DNA of 49,865 bases from Chitinophagales bacterium (GTDB lineage: Bacteria; Bacteroidota; Bacteroidia; Chitinophagales; CAIOSU01): positions 21,726 to 71,590 of the forward strand of contig JBBDNB010000042.1 in NCBI GenBank assembly GCA_040877935.1. Reading direction: 5' to 3'. Numbering within the stretch: the first letter of the stretch is position 1; the number at the start of each line of letters is the position of its first letter. Positions 26,298 to 34,240 of the stretch are shown here, piece by piece. Made by a program: the position numbers and the translations under genes. The notes below the pieces were generated by a model. It did no database searches. It was not told the DNA's origin and saw only the letters and a list, made by a program, of their open reading frames with translations.

Positions 26298-27186
26298 TAC
26301 TCAGTTGATCTAATAGTCGGTCTAATTCTTCATCAGAGGAATAATTGATCACAATTTCGCCTTTATTGCCCTTTTTGGGTTTGAGCAATACTTTCGCAGA
26401 AAGCACCGAAGAAAGTTCATCCTGAATTTTGCGATAAGCCAAAGGCAAATCCTTGTTTTTTTCTGCGTTTCGTTTGGCTTTGGGCTTGTAATTCTTCGAC
26501 AAATTTTCCACTTGCCGCACCGATAAGCCGCGCTTCATAATCTGATTAAAAATATCGATTTGCGCTATAGAATCATCCAGGGCAATCAAGGCACGGGCAT
26601 GTCCCATGCTGAGTTTGCGGTCTCTAATACCGCTTTGTATTTCGGGGGGCAATTTCAAAAGGCGCAGATAATTGGTTACTGTACTGCGGTTTTTGCCCAG
26701 TCTTTTTCCCAGGGCATCCTGGGTCAATTCACATTCTTCGAGCAGGCGCTGATAATTGATTGAAATTTCTATGGCATTGAGGTCTTCGCGCTGAATATTT
26801 TCTATCAATGCAATTTCCAGCATCTCCTGGTCATCGGCTTCACGCACATAAGCGGGAATGTCTTTCAATCCTGCCAGTTTTGAAGCGCGCAGCCTTCTTT
26901 CTCCCGAAATCAACTGGTATTTATTTTTGCCCAATGCACGAAGCGTAATGGGCTGAATAACACCATGTGTTTCTATGGAATCTTTTAATTCATTGAGTTT
27001 TTCTTCATTAAACTCAGCTCTGGGTTGAAAAGGATTGATCTCAATCAGGTCGAGTGGTATGCGGCTAATGCCTGTTTTGGCAGCAATATCTTTTGAATTG
27101 AGATTTTCTGCTGCCCCCACATCATCCTCAATGCCACTTAAAAGGGCACGTATTCCTTTTCCCAATGCTTCTTTTTTAGCACTCAT
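26290..27186 (-). CDS. parB: Chromosome partitioning protein ParB
   Basis: This 298-residue CTP-dependent DNA clamp binds parS and spreads to organise the origin region. An N-terminal tail for ParA contact precedes the ParB/Srx domain with NPFQPR, GVIQPITLR and the CTP-binding GERRLRASKLAG motif. The ENIQREDLNAIE segment and the helix-turn-helix (LTQDALGKRLGKNRSTVTNYLRLLKLP) follow, then the dimerisation domain. It overlaps parA by four bases. I saw no parS-like 16-mer in the window, so parS sites should lie elsewhere, nearer the origin. Confidence 0.95.
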   Translation of the reverse strand: MSAKKEALGKGIRALLSGIEDDVGAAENLNSKDIAAKTGISRIPLDLIEINPFQPRAEFNEEKLNELKDSIETHGVIQPITLRALGKNKYQLISGERRLRASKLAGLKDIPAYVREADDQEMLEIALIENIQREDLNAIEISINYQRLLEECELTQDALGKRLGKNRSTVTNYLRLLKLPPEIQSGIRDRKLSMGHARALIALDDSIAQIDIFNQIMKRGLSVRQVENLSKNYKPKAKRNAEKNKDLPLAYRKIQDELSSVLSAKVLLKPKKGNKGEIVINYSSDEELDRLLDQLSNG

Positions 27187-27995
27187 TTTTTAAAATCTAA
27201 TATTTTATCGCCAGAATCCATTTTGGTATCATTGTTCTTTTGCAAAATCTCTCGGGCGAGATTTAAATAATTTACTGCACCGGTACTTTCCGCATCGTAA
27301 AGTATTGCAGGCTTTCCAAAACTCGGTGCTTCTCCCAATCTTGTATTTCTGTGCACAATGGTATCAAAAACCAGTTCGCCAAAGTGGCGCTTCACTTCAG
27401 ATGCTACCTGATTGGACAAACGTAAACGTGTATCATACATGGTTAGTATAATGCCTTCAATTTCCAGATCCGGGTTTAATCGGCTTTGCACAATTTTAAT
27501 TGTATTGAGCAATTTACCCAATCCTTCCAGTGCAAAATATTCGCATTGAACGGGAATGACAACACTATCTGCAGCTGAAAGTGCATTCACGGTAATCAAG
27601 CCCAGAGATGGAGAACAGTCTATTACGATATAGTCGTAATCGTCTTTCAGGGCTTCAATTGCCGTTTTCATAATCATTTCCCTGTTGGGCTGATTAATCA
27701 GCTCTATTTCCGCCCCTACCAAATCTAAATGAGCAGGCAGCAGATGCAGGTGCGGGGTTTCTGTTTCAAGTATTATATCTCTTGGATCTGATTCATTGAC
27801 CAGTATATCATAAACACTGGCTTTAATGTTTTTGGGATCAAAGCCAATACCCGAAGTACTGTTTGCCTGCGGATCCGCATCAATCAAAAGTGTTTTGTAT
27901 TCCAACACTGCAAAACTCGCTGCCAGATTTATGGCTGAAGTAGTTTTGCCCACTCCCCCTTTCTGATTTGCTAAAGTTATTATTCTTGCCATCAC
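27183..27995 (-). CDS. parA: Chromosome partitioning ATPase ParA/Soj
   Basis: This 270-residue ParA-type ATPase has the deviant Walker A motif KGGVGKTTSAINLA near the N-terminus. Walker A' is in LLIDADPQANST and Walker B is in YIVIDCSPSLG. It forms the ATP-dependent gradient on the nucleoid that moves ParB-parS complexes. The start at 27995 gives Met-Met-Ala; the next ATG (27992) is equally likely. It is the first gene of the minus-strand cluster that runs through parB to lepB. Confidence 0.95.
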   Translation of the reverse strand: MMARIITLANQKGGVGKTTSAINLAASFAVLEYKTLLIDADPQANSTSGIGFDPKNIKASVYDILVNESDPRDIILETETPHLHLLPAHLDLVGAEIELINQPNREMIMKTAIEALKDDYDYIVIDCSPSLGLITVNALSAADSVVIPVQCEYFALEGLGKLLNTIKIVQSRLNPDLEIEGIILTMYDTRLRLSNQVASEVKRHFGELVFDTIVHRNTRLGEAPSFGKPAILYDAESTGAVNYLNLAREILQKNNDTKMDSGDKILDFKK

Positions 27996-28282
27996 ATATT
28001 ATTCTGGAAATAAAAAAATAAGTGTCAATAAATCAGAACCTTTAATTTTCAATTTAAGGACAAAGGAATTATCGACCCTCCTGACTATTTAGTACTTAGC
28101 ATTGCTACCTTTAAAATAAATATCCCGATAGATTTGCTTACTAAATTCGCAGGGAAGTATGAAGATACGGATAATGCTAAAAATCTGATAGGGAGCAGCA
28201 GGCTTTTATAAACAATGCGCTGTTAATAAGCACTTCAAATTGCCAACATAATAGGGTAATTTTGTTGAAAATCTAAAATAAA
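27996..28282. other. Divergent intergenic region between parA and the FMN reductase gene
   Basis: About 290 bp without a gene. It holds the parA promoter, which I cannot pin down, and the promoter of the plus-strand gene. A long imperfect inverted repeat joins a sequence near 28120-28135 (atcccgatagattt) with one near 28182-28196 (aaatctgataggga). Its meaning is unclear. Confidence 0.4.
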
Positions 28283-28290
28283 TATTTTTG
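28261..28290 (+). promoter_or_regulatory. Bacteroidota-type promoter of the FMN reductase operon
   Basis: The -33 box TTTG (28261-28264) and the -7 box TATTTTTG (28283-28290) are 18 bp apart, a good match to the TTTG/TAnnTTTG consensus. The ATG follows the -7 box by only 5 bp, so the mRNA should be leaderless or nearly so. Confidence 0.6.
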
Positions 28291-28295
28291 CACTA

Positions 28296-28820
28296 ATGAC
28301 CACTCTCATTTCTGCTACCAATCGTCCTGGAAGTATGACCCTTTTGGTAGCCCAAACATATAAAAAAATACTTGATAAAAAAGGCTACCCCGTAACGCTT
28401 TGCAATCTTGAGGATTTACCTGTAGATGCCTTACACAGTGCTATGTATGGCAACCCAAGCACCGCATTTGATGTTTTTCAAAACAAATACCTGATTCCTG
28501 CCGATAAATTCCTGATCATAGCACCCGAATACAATGGTGGTTTTCCCGGAATTTTAAAACTGATGATCGATGCCAGTGATATTCCCAATGCCTATCACGG
28601 TAAAAAAGTAGCCTTAACGGGCGTGTCTTCAGGAAGAGCGGGAAACTTGCGTGGAATGGAGCACCTTACCGGTATTTTCAATTACCTGCAAATGCAGGTG
28701 ATGTATAATAAACTACCTATCTCAAAAATAGAAACCCTTATCGATAAAGAAGGATTTCTTGCAGATATGGAAACCTTAAAAGCCATAGACAAACAATGCG
28801 ATCAATTTATAAAATTTTAA
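28296..28820 (+). CDS. NADPH-dependent FMN reductase family protein
   Basis: This 174-residue flavodoxin-fold oxidoreductase resembles SsuE/ArsH/azoreductase-type NADPH:FMN reductases. The phosphate-binding loop TNRPGSMTL near the N-terminus and the flavin-contact motif APEYNGGFPGILKLMIDA in the middle are typical, as is GVSSGRAGNLRGMEHL. The true electron acceptor is unknown. The next gene starts 25 bp before this one ends, in another frame, so the two are coupled. Confidence 0.85.
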   Translation: MTTLISATNRPGSMTLLVAQTYKKILDKKGYPVTLCNLEDLPVDALHSAMYGNPSTAFDVFQNKYLIPADKFLIIAPEYNGGFPGILKLMIDASDIPNAYHGKKVALTGVSSGRAGNLRGMEHLTGIFNYLQMQVMYNKLPISKIETLIDKEGFLADMETLKAIDKQCDQFIKF

Positions 28821-30397
28821 GCTTCTGCTTGCTCTTATTGCTGCTCTCTGCCTGCAATCCAAATGAAAAGAAAGAACTGGGCAGCGTTTTTCGTTTCAAT
28901 ATTTCTTCGGCAATAAACTCCCTTGATCCTGCATTTGCAAAAGACCAGGCTTCTATTTGGTTGGTCTATCAAATGTACAACGGGCTAATTACGCTCGATA
29001 ATGAATTGAATGTAAAACCCGCCCTGGCTAAATCCTGGGAAATCAGTGAAGATGGACTGCACTATACTTTTCACCTGAGAACGGATGTGCATTTCCACAA
29101 AAATGATCTCATTGCCAAAGAACGCACATTAAAAGCTTCAGATGTAGTTTATAGTTTTCAGCGCATTATTGATCCAAAAGTAGCTTCTCCAGGCTCATGG
29201 ATTTTTAATGATAAACTTGCTGAAAACAAACCTTTTAAAGCTCTGAACGACAGCACTTTTCAGCTTAGCTTAAACAGCCCTTTCGGGCCAATGCTCTCCC
29301 TGCTATCAATGCCTTATTGCTTTGTGCTGCCTGAAGAAGTGGTGGCGCATTACAAAAGTGATTTCAGGAAAAATCCGGTGGGGACAGGTCCTTTTCAATT
29401 AAAAGTATGGAAGGAAGGGCAGGTCATTATCCTGGAAAAAAATCAGGATTATTTCGAAGAAGGATTGCCAAAATTAGATGCCGTAAGGGTAAGTTTTATT
29501 GAAAGCAAAGAAACCGAATACCTCAAATTTATCCAGGGAGATATTGATTTTATGAGCGGTATTGACCCCGCTTATATTGATGAATTGCTGGATAAAGAAG
29601 GTAAATTAAAAGCCGAATGGAACGGTAAAATTGAATTGCTAAAGGCACCATATCTCAATACGGAATACCTTGGCATTTTACAAAGTACAGACAATACGGC
29701 ACTCAATAAGAAAGCCATTCGACAGGCCATCAATTACGGTTTTGATCGCAGGCAAATGATCCGTTTTCTGCGCAATAATATCGGTATTCCGGCAGAACAA
29801 GGTTTTATCCCATTTGGCTTGCCCGGTTTCAATCCGCAAGCAGATTATGGCTATTCCTATAATCCGGATAAAGCAAGACAATTGATCAAACAATCGGGCT
29901 ACAGCGGGGAAAAAATAAAACTGCTGACCAACTCGAGCTATGAAGATATCGGCACCTATATCGTGCGCCAGTTGAATGAAATTGGGCTGAACATTGAAAT
30001 GGATATTGTTCCCCCGGCTTTTCAGCGGGAAATGATGGCCAAAGGGGATGCAGATTTTTTCCGTGGCTCCTGGATTGCCGATTATCCCGATGCTGAAAAT
30101 TACCTGGCACTATTTTATGGCCCGCTTGGAGCACCACCCAATTACACCAATTATTCCAATCCTGTTTATGACAAACTGTACGAAGCTGCTTTGAAAGAAA
30201 ACAATGAAGCCGAACGCTTAAAACTCTATCGCAATATGGACAGCCTTATAATGAAAGATGCGGTAGTTGTTCCTCTTTATTATGACCAGGTTTTGCGTTT
30301 TGTGCAAAAAAATATCAGTGGATTAAATCCCAATCCCATTAATCTTTTAGTTTTGAAAAATGTTAGTATTCAGAAACCAATAAAAACAGACGAATGA
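28796..30397 (+). CDS. Peptide-type ABC transporter substrate-binding lipoprotein
   Basis: This 533-residue cluster C binding protein (SBP_bac_5, OppA/DppA-like) has a lipobox at Cys20 (LLLSAC). The fold begins with FRFNISSAINSLDPAFAKDQA, and the SWEISEDGLHYTFHLR and KASDVVYSFQRI blocks are characteristic. The C-terminal part has DADFFRGSWIADYPDAENYLALFYG. No permease or ATPase genes follow; the next genes are a thioredoxin and a small protein. It therefore either works with a transporter encoded elsewhere or has another envelope role. The overlap with thioredoxin is four bases. Confidence 0.9.
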   Translation: MRSIYKILSFCLLLLLLSACNPNEKKELGSVFRFNISSAINSLDPAFAKDQASIWLVYQMYNGLITLDNELNVKPALAKSWEISEDGLHYTFHLRTDVHFHKNDLIAKERTLKASDVVYSFQRIIDPKVASPGSWIFNDKLAENKPFKALNDSTFQLSLNSPFGPMLSLLSMPYCFVLPEEVVAHYKSDFRKNPVGTGPFQLKVWKEGQVIILEKNQDYFEEGLPKLDAVRVSFIESKETEYLKFIQGDIDFMSGIDPAYIDELLDKEGKLKAEWNGKIELLKAPYLNTEYLGILQSTDNTALNKKAIRQAINYGFDRRQMIRFLRNNIGIPAEQGFIPFGLPGFNPQADYGYSYNPDKARQLIKQSGYSGEKIKLLTNSSYEDIGTYIVRQLNEIGLNIEMDIVPPAFQREMMAKGDADFFRGSWIADYPDAENYLALFYGPLGAPPNYTNYSNPVYDKLYEAALKENNEAERLKLYRNMDSLIMKDAVVVPLYYDQVLRFVQKNISGLNPNPINLLVLKNVSIQKPIKTDE

Positions 30398-30711
30398 GTT
30401 TGATAAAAGCAGATGATGCTCAATTTAGCGAAGCATTAAAATCCAATGAAAAAGTAATTGTGAAATTCTATGCTGACTGGTGCGGCTCATGCCGGCTGAT
30501 GGCTCCCAAATACAAAAGACTTGCCGAAAATGAAGCTTATAGCGATGTGGCTTTTCTGGATGTAAATGCTGAACACAGCCCTGGAGCCAGGAAAGCTGCC
30601 GGAGTGGATAACCTGCCCTTTTTTGCAGCATTTAAAAATGGTGAACTGGTGGAAGGTTCCTCTGCCGGAAAAATTGATTTTGTAGAAAAACTGATTGAAA
30701 AAGTAAGCTGA
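30394..30711 (+). CDS. Thioredoxin family protein
   Basis: This 105-residue cytoplasmic thioredoxin-fold protein has active site WCGSC (Cys30 and Cys33) instead of the usual WCGPC; Ser in place of Pro normally changes the redox potential. The cis-Pro loop is VDNLPFF (Pro75). There is no signal peptide, and the length is that of a single thioredoxin domain. It overlaps the upstream lipoprotein gene (ATGA) and is followed 5 bp later by a small gene, a pairing I recall from other Bacteroidota. Confidence 0.9.
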   Translation: MSLIKADDAQFSEALKSNEKVIVKFYADWCGSCRLMAPKYKRLAENEAYSDVAFLDVNAEHSPGARKAAGVDNLPFFAAFKNGELVEGSSAGKIDFVEKLIEKVS

Positions 30712-30716
30712 TAATT

Positions 30717-30959
30717 ATGAAGATCCCTGTAATAAAAAAGCTGGTAGAACAATACGATGTCAACACCCTGATGGCTGCTGAAGAAGCCATTATAGAAGAA
30801 GATACCCCCGCAATACAAATTGAAGGCAATGATGAAGGAGAGCAATTGACCCACGTGCTGGCCGCCATTTGGATATTAGAGGATATGAAAAATAAGGGCC
30901 ATGATTTTAAAACTGCGCTGCGCGCCTATTCACAAAAGGTCAGGAATTCTATTTCTTAG
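30717..30959 (+). CDS. Small conserved protein next to thioredoxin
   Basis: This is an 80-residue, mainly helical, acidic cytoplasmic protein. It starts KIPVIKKLVEQYD and has a central acidic stretch (AAEEAIIEEDTP) and a C-terminal helix pair (HVLAAIWILEDMKNKG, ALRAYSQKVRNS). It resembles small Bacteroidota proteins that sit just downstream of a thioredoxin gene (I believe the DUF6952 group, not verified). Function is unknown; the fixed position suggests a thioredoxin partner. It ends the plus-strand operon. Confidence 0.75.
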   Translation: MKIPVIKKLVEQYDVNTLMAAEEAIIEEDTPAIQIEGNDEGEQLTHVLAAIWILEDMKNKGHDFKTALRAYSQKVRNSIS

Positions 30960-31218
30960 AGTTTTTTAGACATCAAGCTTGAGTTGTCTTCCGGAGATGC
31001 CTGAAAAAATACACAACGATCCCCCAGGAACTCAGAACACAAGCCTTGCAAATGGGGGCGATATTTTAAGTTATGTTTTACCTAATAGTGGGTAGTCTAT
31101 TGCATTCAGCATGAGTTATTGAAATAACAGTACTGTCCGATAAAAATCTAAAATAGCAAAAAAGCACTGTCAGGCCTTCGGCTTCAAGGATCAGGTTTCC
31201 TATGCAAATTCAGAAAAT
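30960..31218. other. Intergenic region with no recognised feature
   Basis: About 260 bp between convergent genes. I see no gene, no strong terminator and no repeat shared with the rest of the window. Confidence 0.4.
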
Positions 31219-31608
31219 TTAATTTTTTCTATTGGGTTTGTATATGGGTATAGCCTGTAAAATACAAACGGCTGAATCTTTTAAGTAACCCGGAGTCCAT
31301 TTGGGCATTTTTGCAAATTGATTTTCAATGGCTTCTGCACATAAATCTTTGAAACCTACAGCTTCTATAGCTGTTGCTTTACCTTCTTTATTGATGATAA
31401 ATTTTACATATTCCAGATCATGAACCGTACAATTCTCCGGATATTCCAGGTCTCTGATAAAGTGGGAAAAGGCAATATCCCCACCGGGAAATTGTGGCAT
31501 GGAATCAACTATATTGTAAATTTTCCCGCAGTCATTATCTGATGTGATTTGGGACTGCAATTGAAGACCAAAAAACAATATTACAATAATTGAAAAGAGC
31601 CTGATCAT
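31219..31608 (-). CDS. Secreted TonB-C-terminal-like domain protein
   Basis: This 129-residue protein has a signal peptide (1-18, ending LQSQ). The mature part resembles the C-terminal domain of energy transducer TonB as used widely in Bacteroidota: the DSMPQFPGGDIAFSHFI opening, the KFIINKEGKATAIEAVG strand and the MPKWTPGYLKDSAVCILQAIPI ending. It lacks the membrane anchor and Pro-rich linker of true TonB, so it cannot energise a receptor by itself. Three Cys are present (CGKIY, NCTVH, DLCAEA). It lies 19 bp downstream of the ELWxxDGT gene and is probably co-transcribed with it. Confidence 0.75.
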   Translation of the reverse strand: MIRLFSIIVILFFGLQLQSQITSDNDCGKIYNIVDSMPQFPGGDIAFSHFIRDLEYPENCTVHDLEYVKFIINKEGKATAIEAVGFKDLCAEAIENQFAKMPKWTPGYLKDSAVCILQAIPIYKPNRKN

Positions 31609-31627
31609 AGGAAATTAATGGTTGAAC

Positions 31628-33271
31628 TCAGTGTATTTTAACAAAATGCTCAACCGCTGAGCCATAGTCATTTGAAAGGTGTAACAAATAGGAGCCTGTT
31701 TGAAGTGCCCTGGTGTTGACCTGGCATGAATTAGCACCCTCTGAAATTTCGTCTTCAAATATTATGCGTCCCATTAGGTCATAAACCTGAAGGTGCATTT
31801 CTTGCTTAAGTTCTTGTTCAAACTCAATTTGCAATTGTTCATTAACAGGATTGGGGAATGCTACAAAACCAATGTCTCCAGATTCAAGTAATTCAACTGA
31901 AGTCGTGTCATTATCTGTTGCAGTGGTATCTTCATAAGTCCACAACTGCTCCCCGGCAAAATTAAAATCAGCATCGAAAAACAACTTGCCCTGAAATTCA
32001 ACAAACCCCGAAGGATTGTCGAATGGATCATTATTAGGGGCTATGGGAGGCATTATGATTTCAGTACCCGCTTCTGTCCCATCTGAAACCCACATTTTGC
32101 GGCCATTTCCATCATTGGCCTGGAAATACAATTTGTCCTTGTAAACAATTGGCCAGGCAGGGAATGCATCACCGGAAGGATTCAGGTCTTTGAGCATTTG
32201 TGTTCCTGCTGTGGTACCATCGCTAAACCAATACTCCTGTTCGTGGGTGCCGTCATCTGCTCTGAAATAGAGCTTATCCCCGTATTCAACAAACCAACCC
32301 TGGATTGTTGAAGAACCCGAGGTATTGATGTTTTTAAGCATTTGGGTACCACTTGATGTGCCATCACTTATCCAGAGCTCATCTCCATTTGTACCGTCAT
32401 TGGCAGAAAAGTAAAGTTTATCCTTAAATACAAACGGATAATTAAAATCACATGACCCTGCACCTGGGTTAATATCTTTGAACAATTGGGTGCCCGCTGT
32501 TGTACCATCACTTACCCAAAGCTCTTTACCATTCACACCATCATCTGCGTTGAAATATAATTTATTGTCATAAACAATAAAATCAGCAGGACTACTGTTG
32601 CCTGCACCCGGGTTGATGTCTTTGATCATTTGCGTTCCGGCAGAAGTGCCGTCTGTTGACCAAAATTCATCACCACTGGAGCTAATGGCAGAAAAATAAA
32701 CCTTGCCATTGAATTCAGTAAAGTTAAAAGGAAGAGAGCTGCCTATACCCGGGGATATGTCTTTGATCATTTTAGTGCCGACAGTAGTGCCGTCAGATCC
32801 CCACAATTCTTTACCATTGGTGCCTTCATTTGCAGCAAACAACAACAGATCCAATGCAGGTGCAAAATGACTGATTTCCCCGGCTATAGCACCGGGATTG
32901 ATATCTTTCAACAATTGTGTACCCGCTTCAGTACCATCACTGATCCACAGCTCTGCTCCAATACTTCCGTTGTTGGCTGAAAAGAACAAAGTATTGTTAA
33001 CAGATGCTATATTACTTATAGATGAACCAAACATACCGGGATTGATATCCTTGAGCATCATGGTTCCCGATTCGGTACCGTCCGTTACCCATAATTCATT
33101 TCCATGGGAAGTATCGGTTGCTGTAAAGAAAAGCTTGCCTGATGACAAGGTGAAATTTTCAATACCGGCACTGCCGTTCTGGTTGATTACTTTTAAAAGA
33201 TTGAAATGTTGAGCTCTTAAACTGCTGCAGCAGCAAATCATCAAAATAAATAAGCTGTATTTTGCGGTCAT
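31628..33271 (-). CDS. ELWxxDGT-repeat protein with T9SS sorting domain
   Basis: This 547-residue secreted protein has a signal peptide (1-20, ending LRAQ). Eight repeats of about 46 residues follow, each centred on a version of ELWxSDGTxxGT (ELWVTDGT, ELWISDGT, ELWGSDGT, EFWSTDGT, ELWVSDGT, ELWISDGT, EYWFSDGT, KMWVSDGT), which should form a beta-propeller. The last about 80 residues are a type A T9SS sorting domain (VAFPNPVNEQLQIEF...TGSYLLHLS). The family is probably an extracellular or surface adhesin/scaffold; no enzymatic motif is visible. The repeats are very similar at the DNA level, so copy-number change by recombination is likely. Confidence 0.9.
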   Translation of the reverse strand: MTAKYSLFILMICCCSSLRAQHFNLLKVINQNGSAGIENFTLSSGKLFFTATDTSHGNELWVTDGTESGTMMLKDINPGMFGSSISNIASVNNTLFFSANNGSIGAELWISDGTEAGTQLLKDINPGAIAGEISHFAPALDLLLFAANEGTNGKELWGSDGTTVGTKMIKDISPGIGSSLPFNFTEFNGKVYFSAISSSGDEFWSTDGTSAGTQMIKDINPGAGNSSPADFIVYDNKLYFNADDGVNGKELWVSDGTTAGTQLFKDINPGAGSCDFNYPFVFKDKLYFSANDGTNGDELWISDGTSSGTQMLKNINTSGSSTIQGWFVEYGDKLYFRADDGTHEQEYWFSDGTTAGTQMLKDLNPSGDAFPAWPIVYKDKLYFQANDGNGRKMWVSDGTEAGTEIIMPPIAPNNDPFDNPSGFVEFQGKLFFDADFNFAGEQLWTYEDTTATDNDTTSVELLESGDIGFVAFPNPVNEQLQIEFEQELKQEMHLQVYDLMGRIIFEDEISEGANSCQVNTRALQTGSYLLHLSNDYGSAVEHFVKIH

Positions 33272-33354
33272 GTCAGAAGATTTTGTATTACAATTTAAAA
33301 AATTATAACTGAACTACACAAAATCTTGATGTGAAAGGGTTTTTCTGTTCTGTG

Positions 33355-33370
33355 TGGGTGCTGCTGGATT
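33355..33370 (-). other. tRNA-Val 3'-end remnant 1
   Basis: The sequence tgggtgctgctggatt matches the 3' end of the intact tRNA-Val (34241-34256) at 14 of 16 positions and stops exactly at the T-loop. It is flanked on the left by a fragment like the tRNA terminator region (gaaagggtttttct, from about 33333). It touches the hipA remnant stop codon. Confidence 0.7.
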
Positions 33371-33590
33371 AAAAATTTTGAAAGGCCCGGGCTTTTAGCT
33401 CGATCTCCCTTTTTGACAAGCCGTAATTTTTAGCAACAACTTTCCATTCAGACACCGCATTTTTCACTTCTTTTATTATTGAAAGGGCTTTTTTCTCTGG
33501 TAAGCGAAAATATTCATGTACTTGCATGGCAAGCTCCAGACTTAAGGCATTGTCATTTTCGGAAATGTTAATATTAATTGATTTTTTTTG
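33369..33590 (-). pseudogene. hipA: hipA C-terminal remnant
   Basis: Read on the minus strand in the frame shifted by one from hipB, about 70 codons encode a HipA C-terminus: ISENDNALSLELAMQVHEYFRL, then KKALSIIKEVKNAVSEWK, and GLSKREIELKARAF, with a stop at 33369-33371. No start, no N-terminal domain and no kinase core are present, so about five sixths of the toxin is gone. The junction with hipB falls in a run of eight A. The toxin HipA normally phosphorylates glutamyl-tRNA synthetase; this fragment cannot do so. It is bounded on the left by tRNA-Val remnant 1. Confidence 0.85.
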
Positions 33591-33891
33591 GAGCCCTTTT
33601 CCTTGTAATCAAATCTATATCCTGCAATTTCCTGCCCAACTCATCGTCTTTTGCCAAAAGCAAAAAATCTTTCTCAAGACCAAGAACTTTTAGCACGCTC
33701 AGGTAATACCCGATACTCACTCCGCGATTTCCCTTTTCTATTTTCACAAGTGTAGAGCGCCCCATACCGGCACGTTCAGCAACTTGAGCACTACTGAGCC
33801 TTCTCCTCAACCTTGCCAGCTTAATATTTTCGCCAAGCTCGGTTAGTATCCTTTGTGTTTTAGGTAATAATATTGGACTTTTATTTGCCAT
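33574..33891 (-). CDS. hipB: HipB-like antitoxin (XRE helix-turn-helix)
   Basis: This 105-residue DNA-binding antitoxin has its XRE helix-turn-helix at about residues 20-75 (ENIKLARLRRRLSSAQVAERAGMGRSTLVKIEKG), followed by the C-terminal HipB tail LLLAKDDELGRKLQDIDLITRKRAPKK. In complete loci this tail directly precedes hipA. Here only the hipA end is left (previous entry), so it is an orphan antitoxin/regulator. The reading frame is intact and the start has a normal helix order. It sits inside a tRNA-Val locus scarred by integration, so it probably arrived with a mobile element. Confidence 0.88.
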   Translation of the reverse strand: MANKSPILLPKTQRILTELGENIKLARLRRRLSSAQVAERAGMGRSTLVKIEKGNRGVSIGYYLSVLKVLGLEKDFLLLAKDDELGRKLQDIDLITRKRAPKKIN

Positions 33892-33968
33892 AATGTCTCT
33901 TTATAAATACAAATATACCCATTTTGTATCAATAATGACACATTAATTTCTAAAATCACAATCAACAA

Positions 33969-34084
33969 TCCAATAGATCATGACCCATTGAAAACCAAAA
34001 AGCCCTCCAGTTTCCTGAAAGGCTTTTCTATTGTGTGTGGGCACTTGCTGGATTCCCTGCTCCAATGGGTCATGACCCATTGGA
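33969..34084. repeat. Two copies of a palindrome around tRNA-Val remnant 2
   Basis: Positions 34061-34084 form a perfect 24-nt palindrome built on CCAATGGGTCAT and its complement. A near copy (tccaatagatcatgacccattga) lies at 33969-33991. The right copy starts 6 bp after the T-loop cut of remnant 2. Confidence 0.85.
33997..34054 (-). other. tRNA-Val 3'-end remnant 2 with its terminator
   Basis: The terminator-like hairpin AAAAAGCC...GGCTTTT (33997-34027) is followed by tgggcacttgctggatt (34038-34054), the tRNA-Val 3' end with one inserted base, again cut at the T-loop. The arrangement copies that of the intact tRNA and its terminator. Confidence 0.8.
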
Positions 34085-34093
34085 TTAACAAAA

Positions 34094-34198
34094 AAAGGCT
34101 CCAGAAATAAATCTGAAGCCTTTATCCGTGGGCCCTGCTGGATTCCCCGCCCGAACGCCTTCAGGCGGGCGGGGAACCTGCGACCTCCCGCTTGTCAA
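34094..34198 (-). other. tRNA-Val remnant 3 with terminator and inserted palindrome
   Basis: The hairpin AAAGGCT...AGCCTTT (34094-34123) and tgggccctgctggatt (34129-34144) repeat the terminator and 3' end of tRNA-Val. At the T-loop a GC-rich palindrome interrupts the match: TTCCCCGCCCG at 34143-34153 and CGGGCGGGGAA at 34166-34176. After it, similarity to the T-stem and variable region resumes (aacctgcgacctcccgcttgt) and ends at the anticodon loop. No cloverleaf can form. Confidence 0.75.
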
Positions 34199-34200
34199 TA

Positions 34201-34230
34201 AAAAAGCCCTCCAAAATCTGAAAGGCTTTT
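34201..34230 (-). terminator. Terminator of tRNA-Val
   Basis: An AAAAAGCC/GGCTTTT stem-loop lies 10 bp beyond the tRNA 3' end and is followed by a T-run on the minus strand. The same hairpin accompanies each remnant. Confidence 0.7.
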
Positions 34231-34240
34231 CCATTCTATG

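Noticed and set aside
26290-28295. parS site near parAB
   Set aside because: No sequence like TGTTTCACGTGAAACA is visible here; the few cacgtg hexamers in the window lack the flanking bases.
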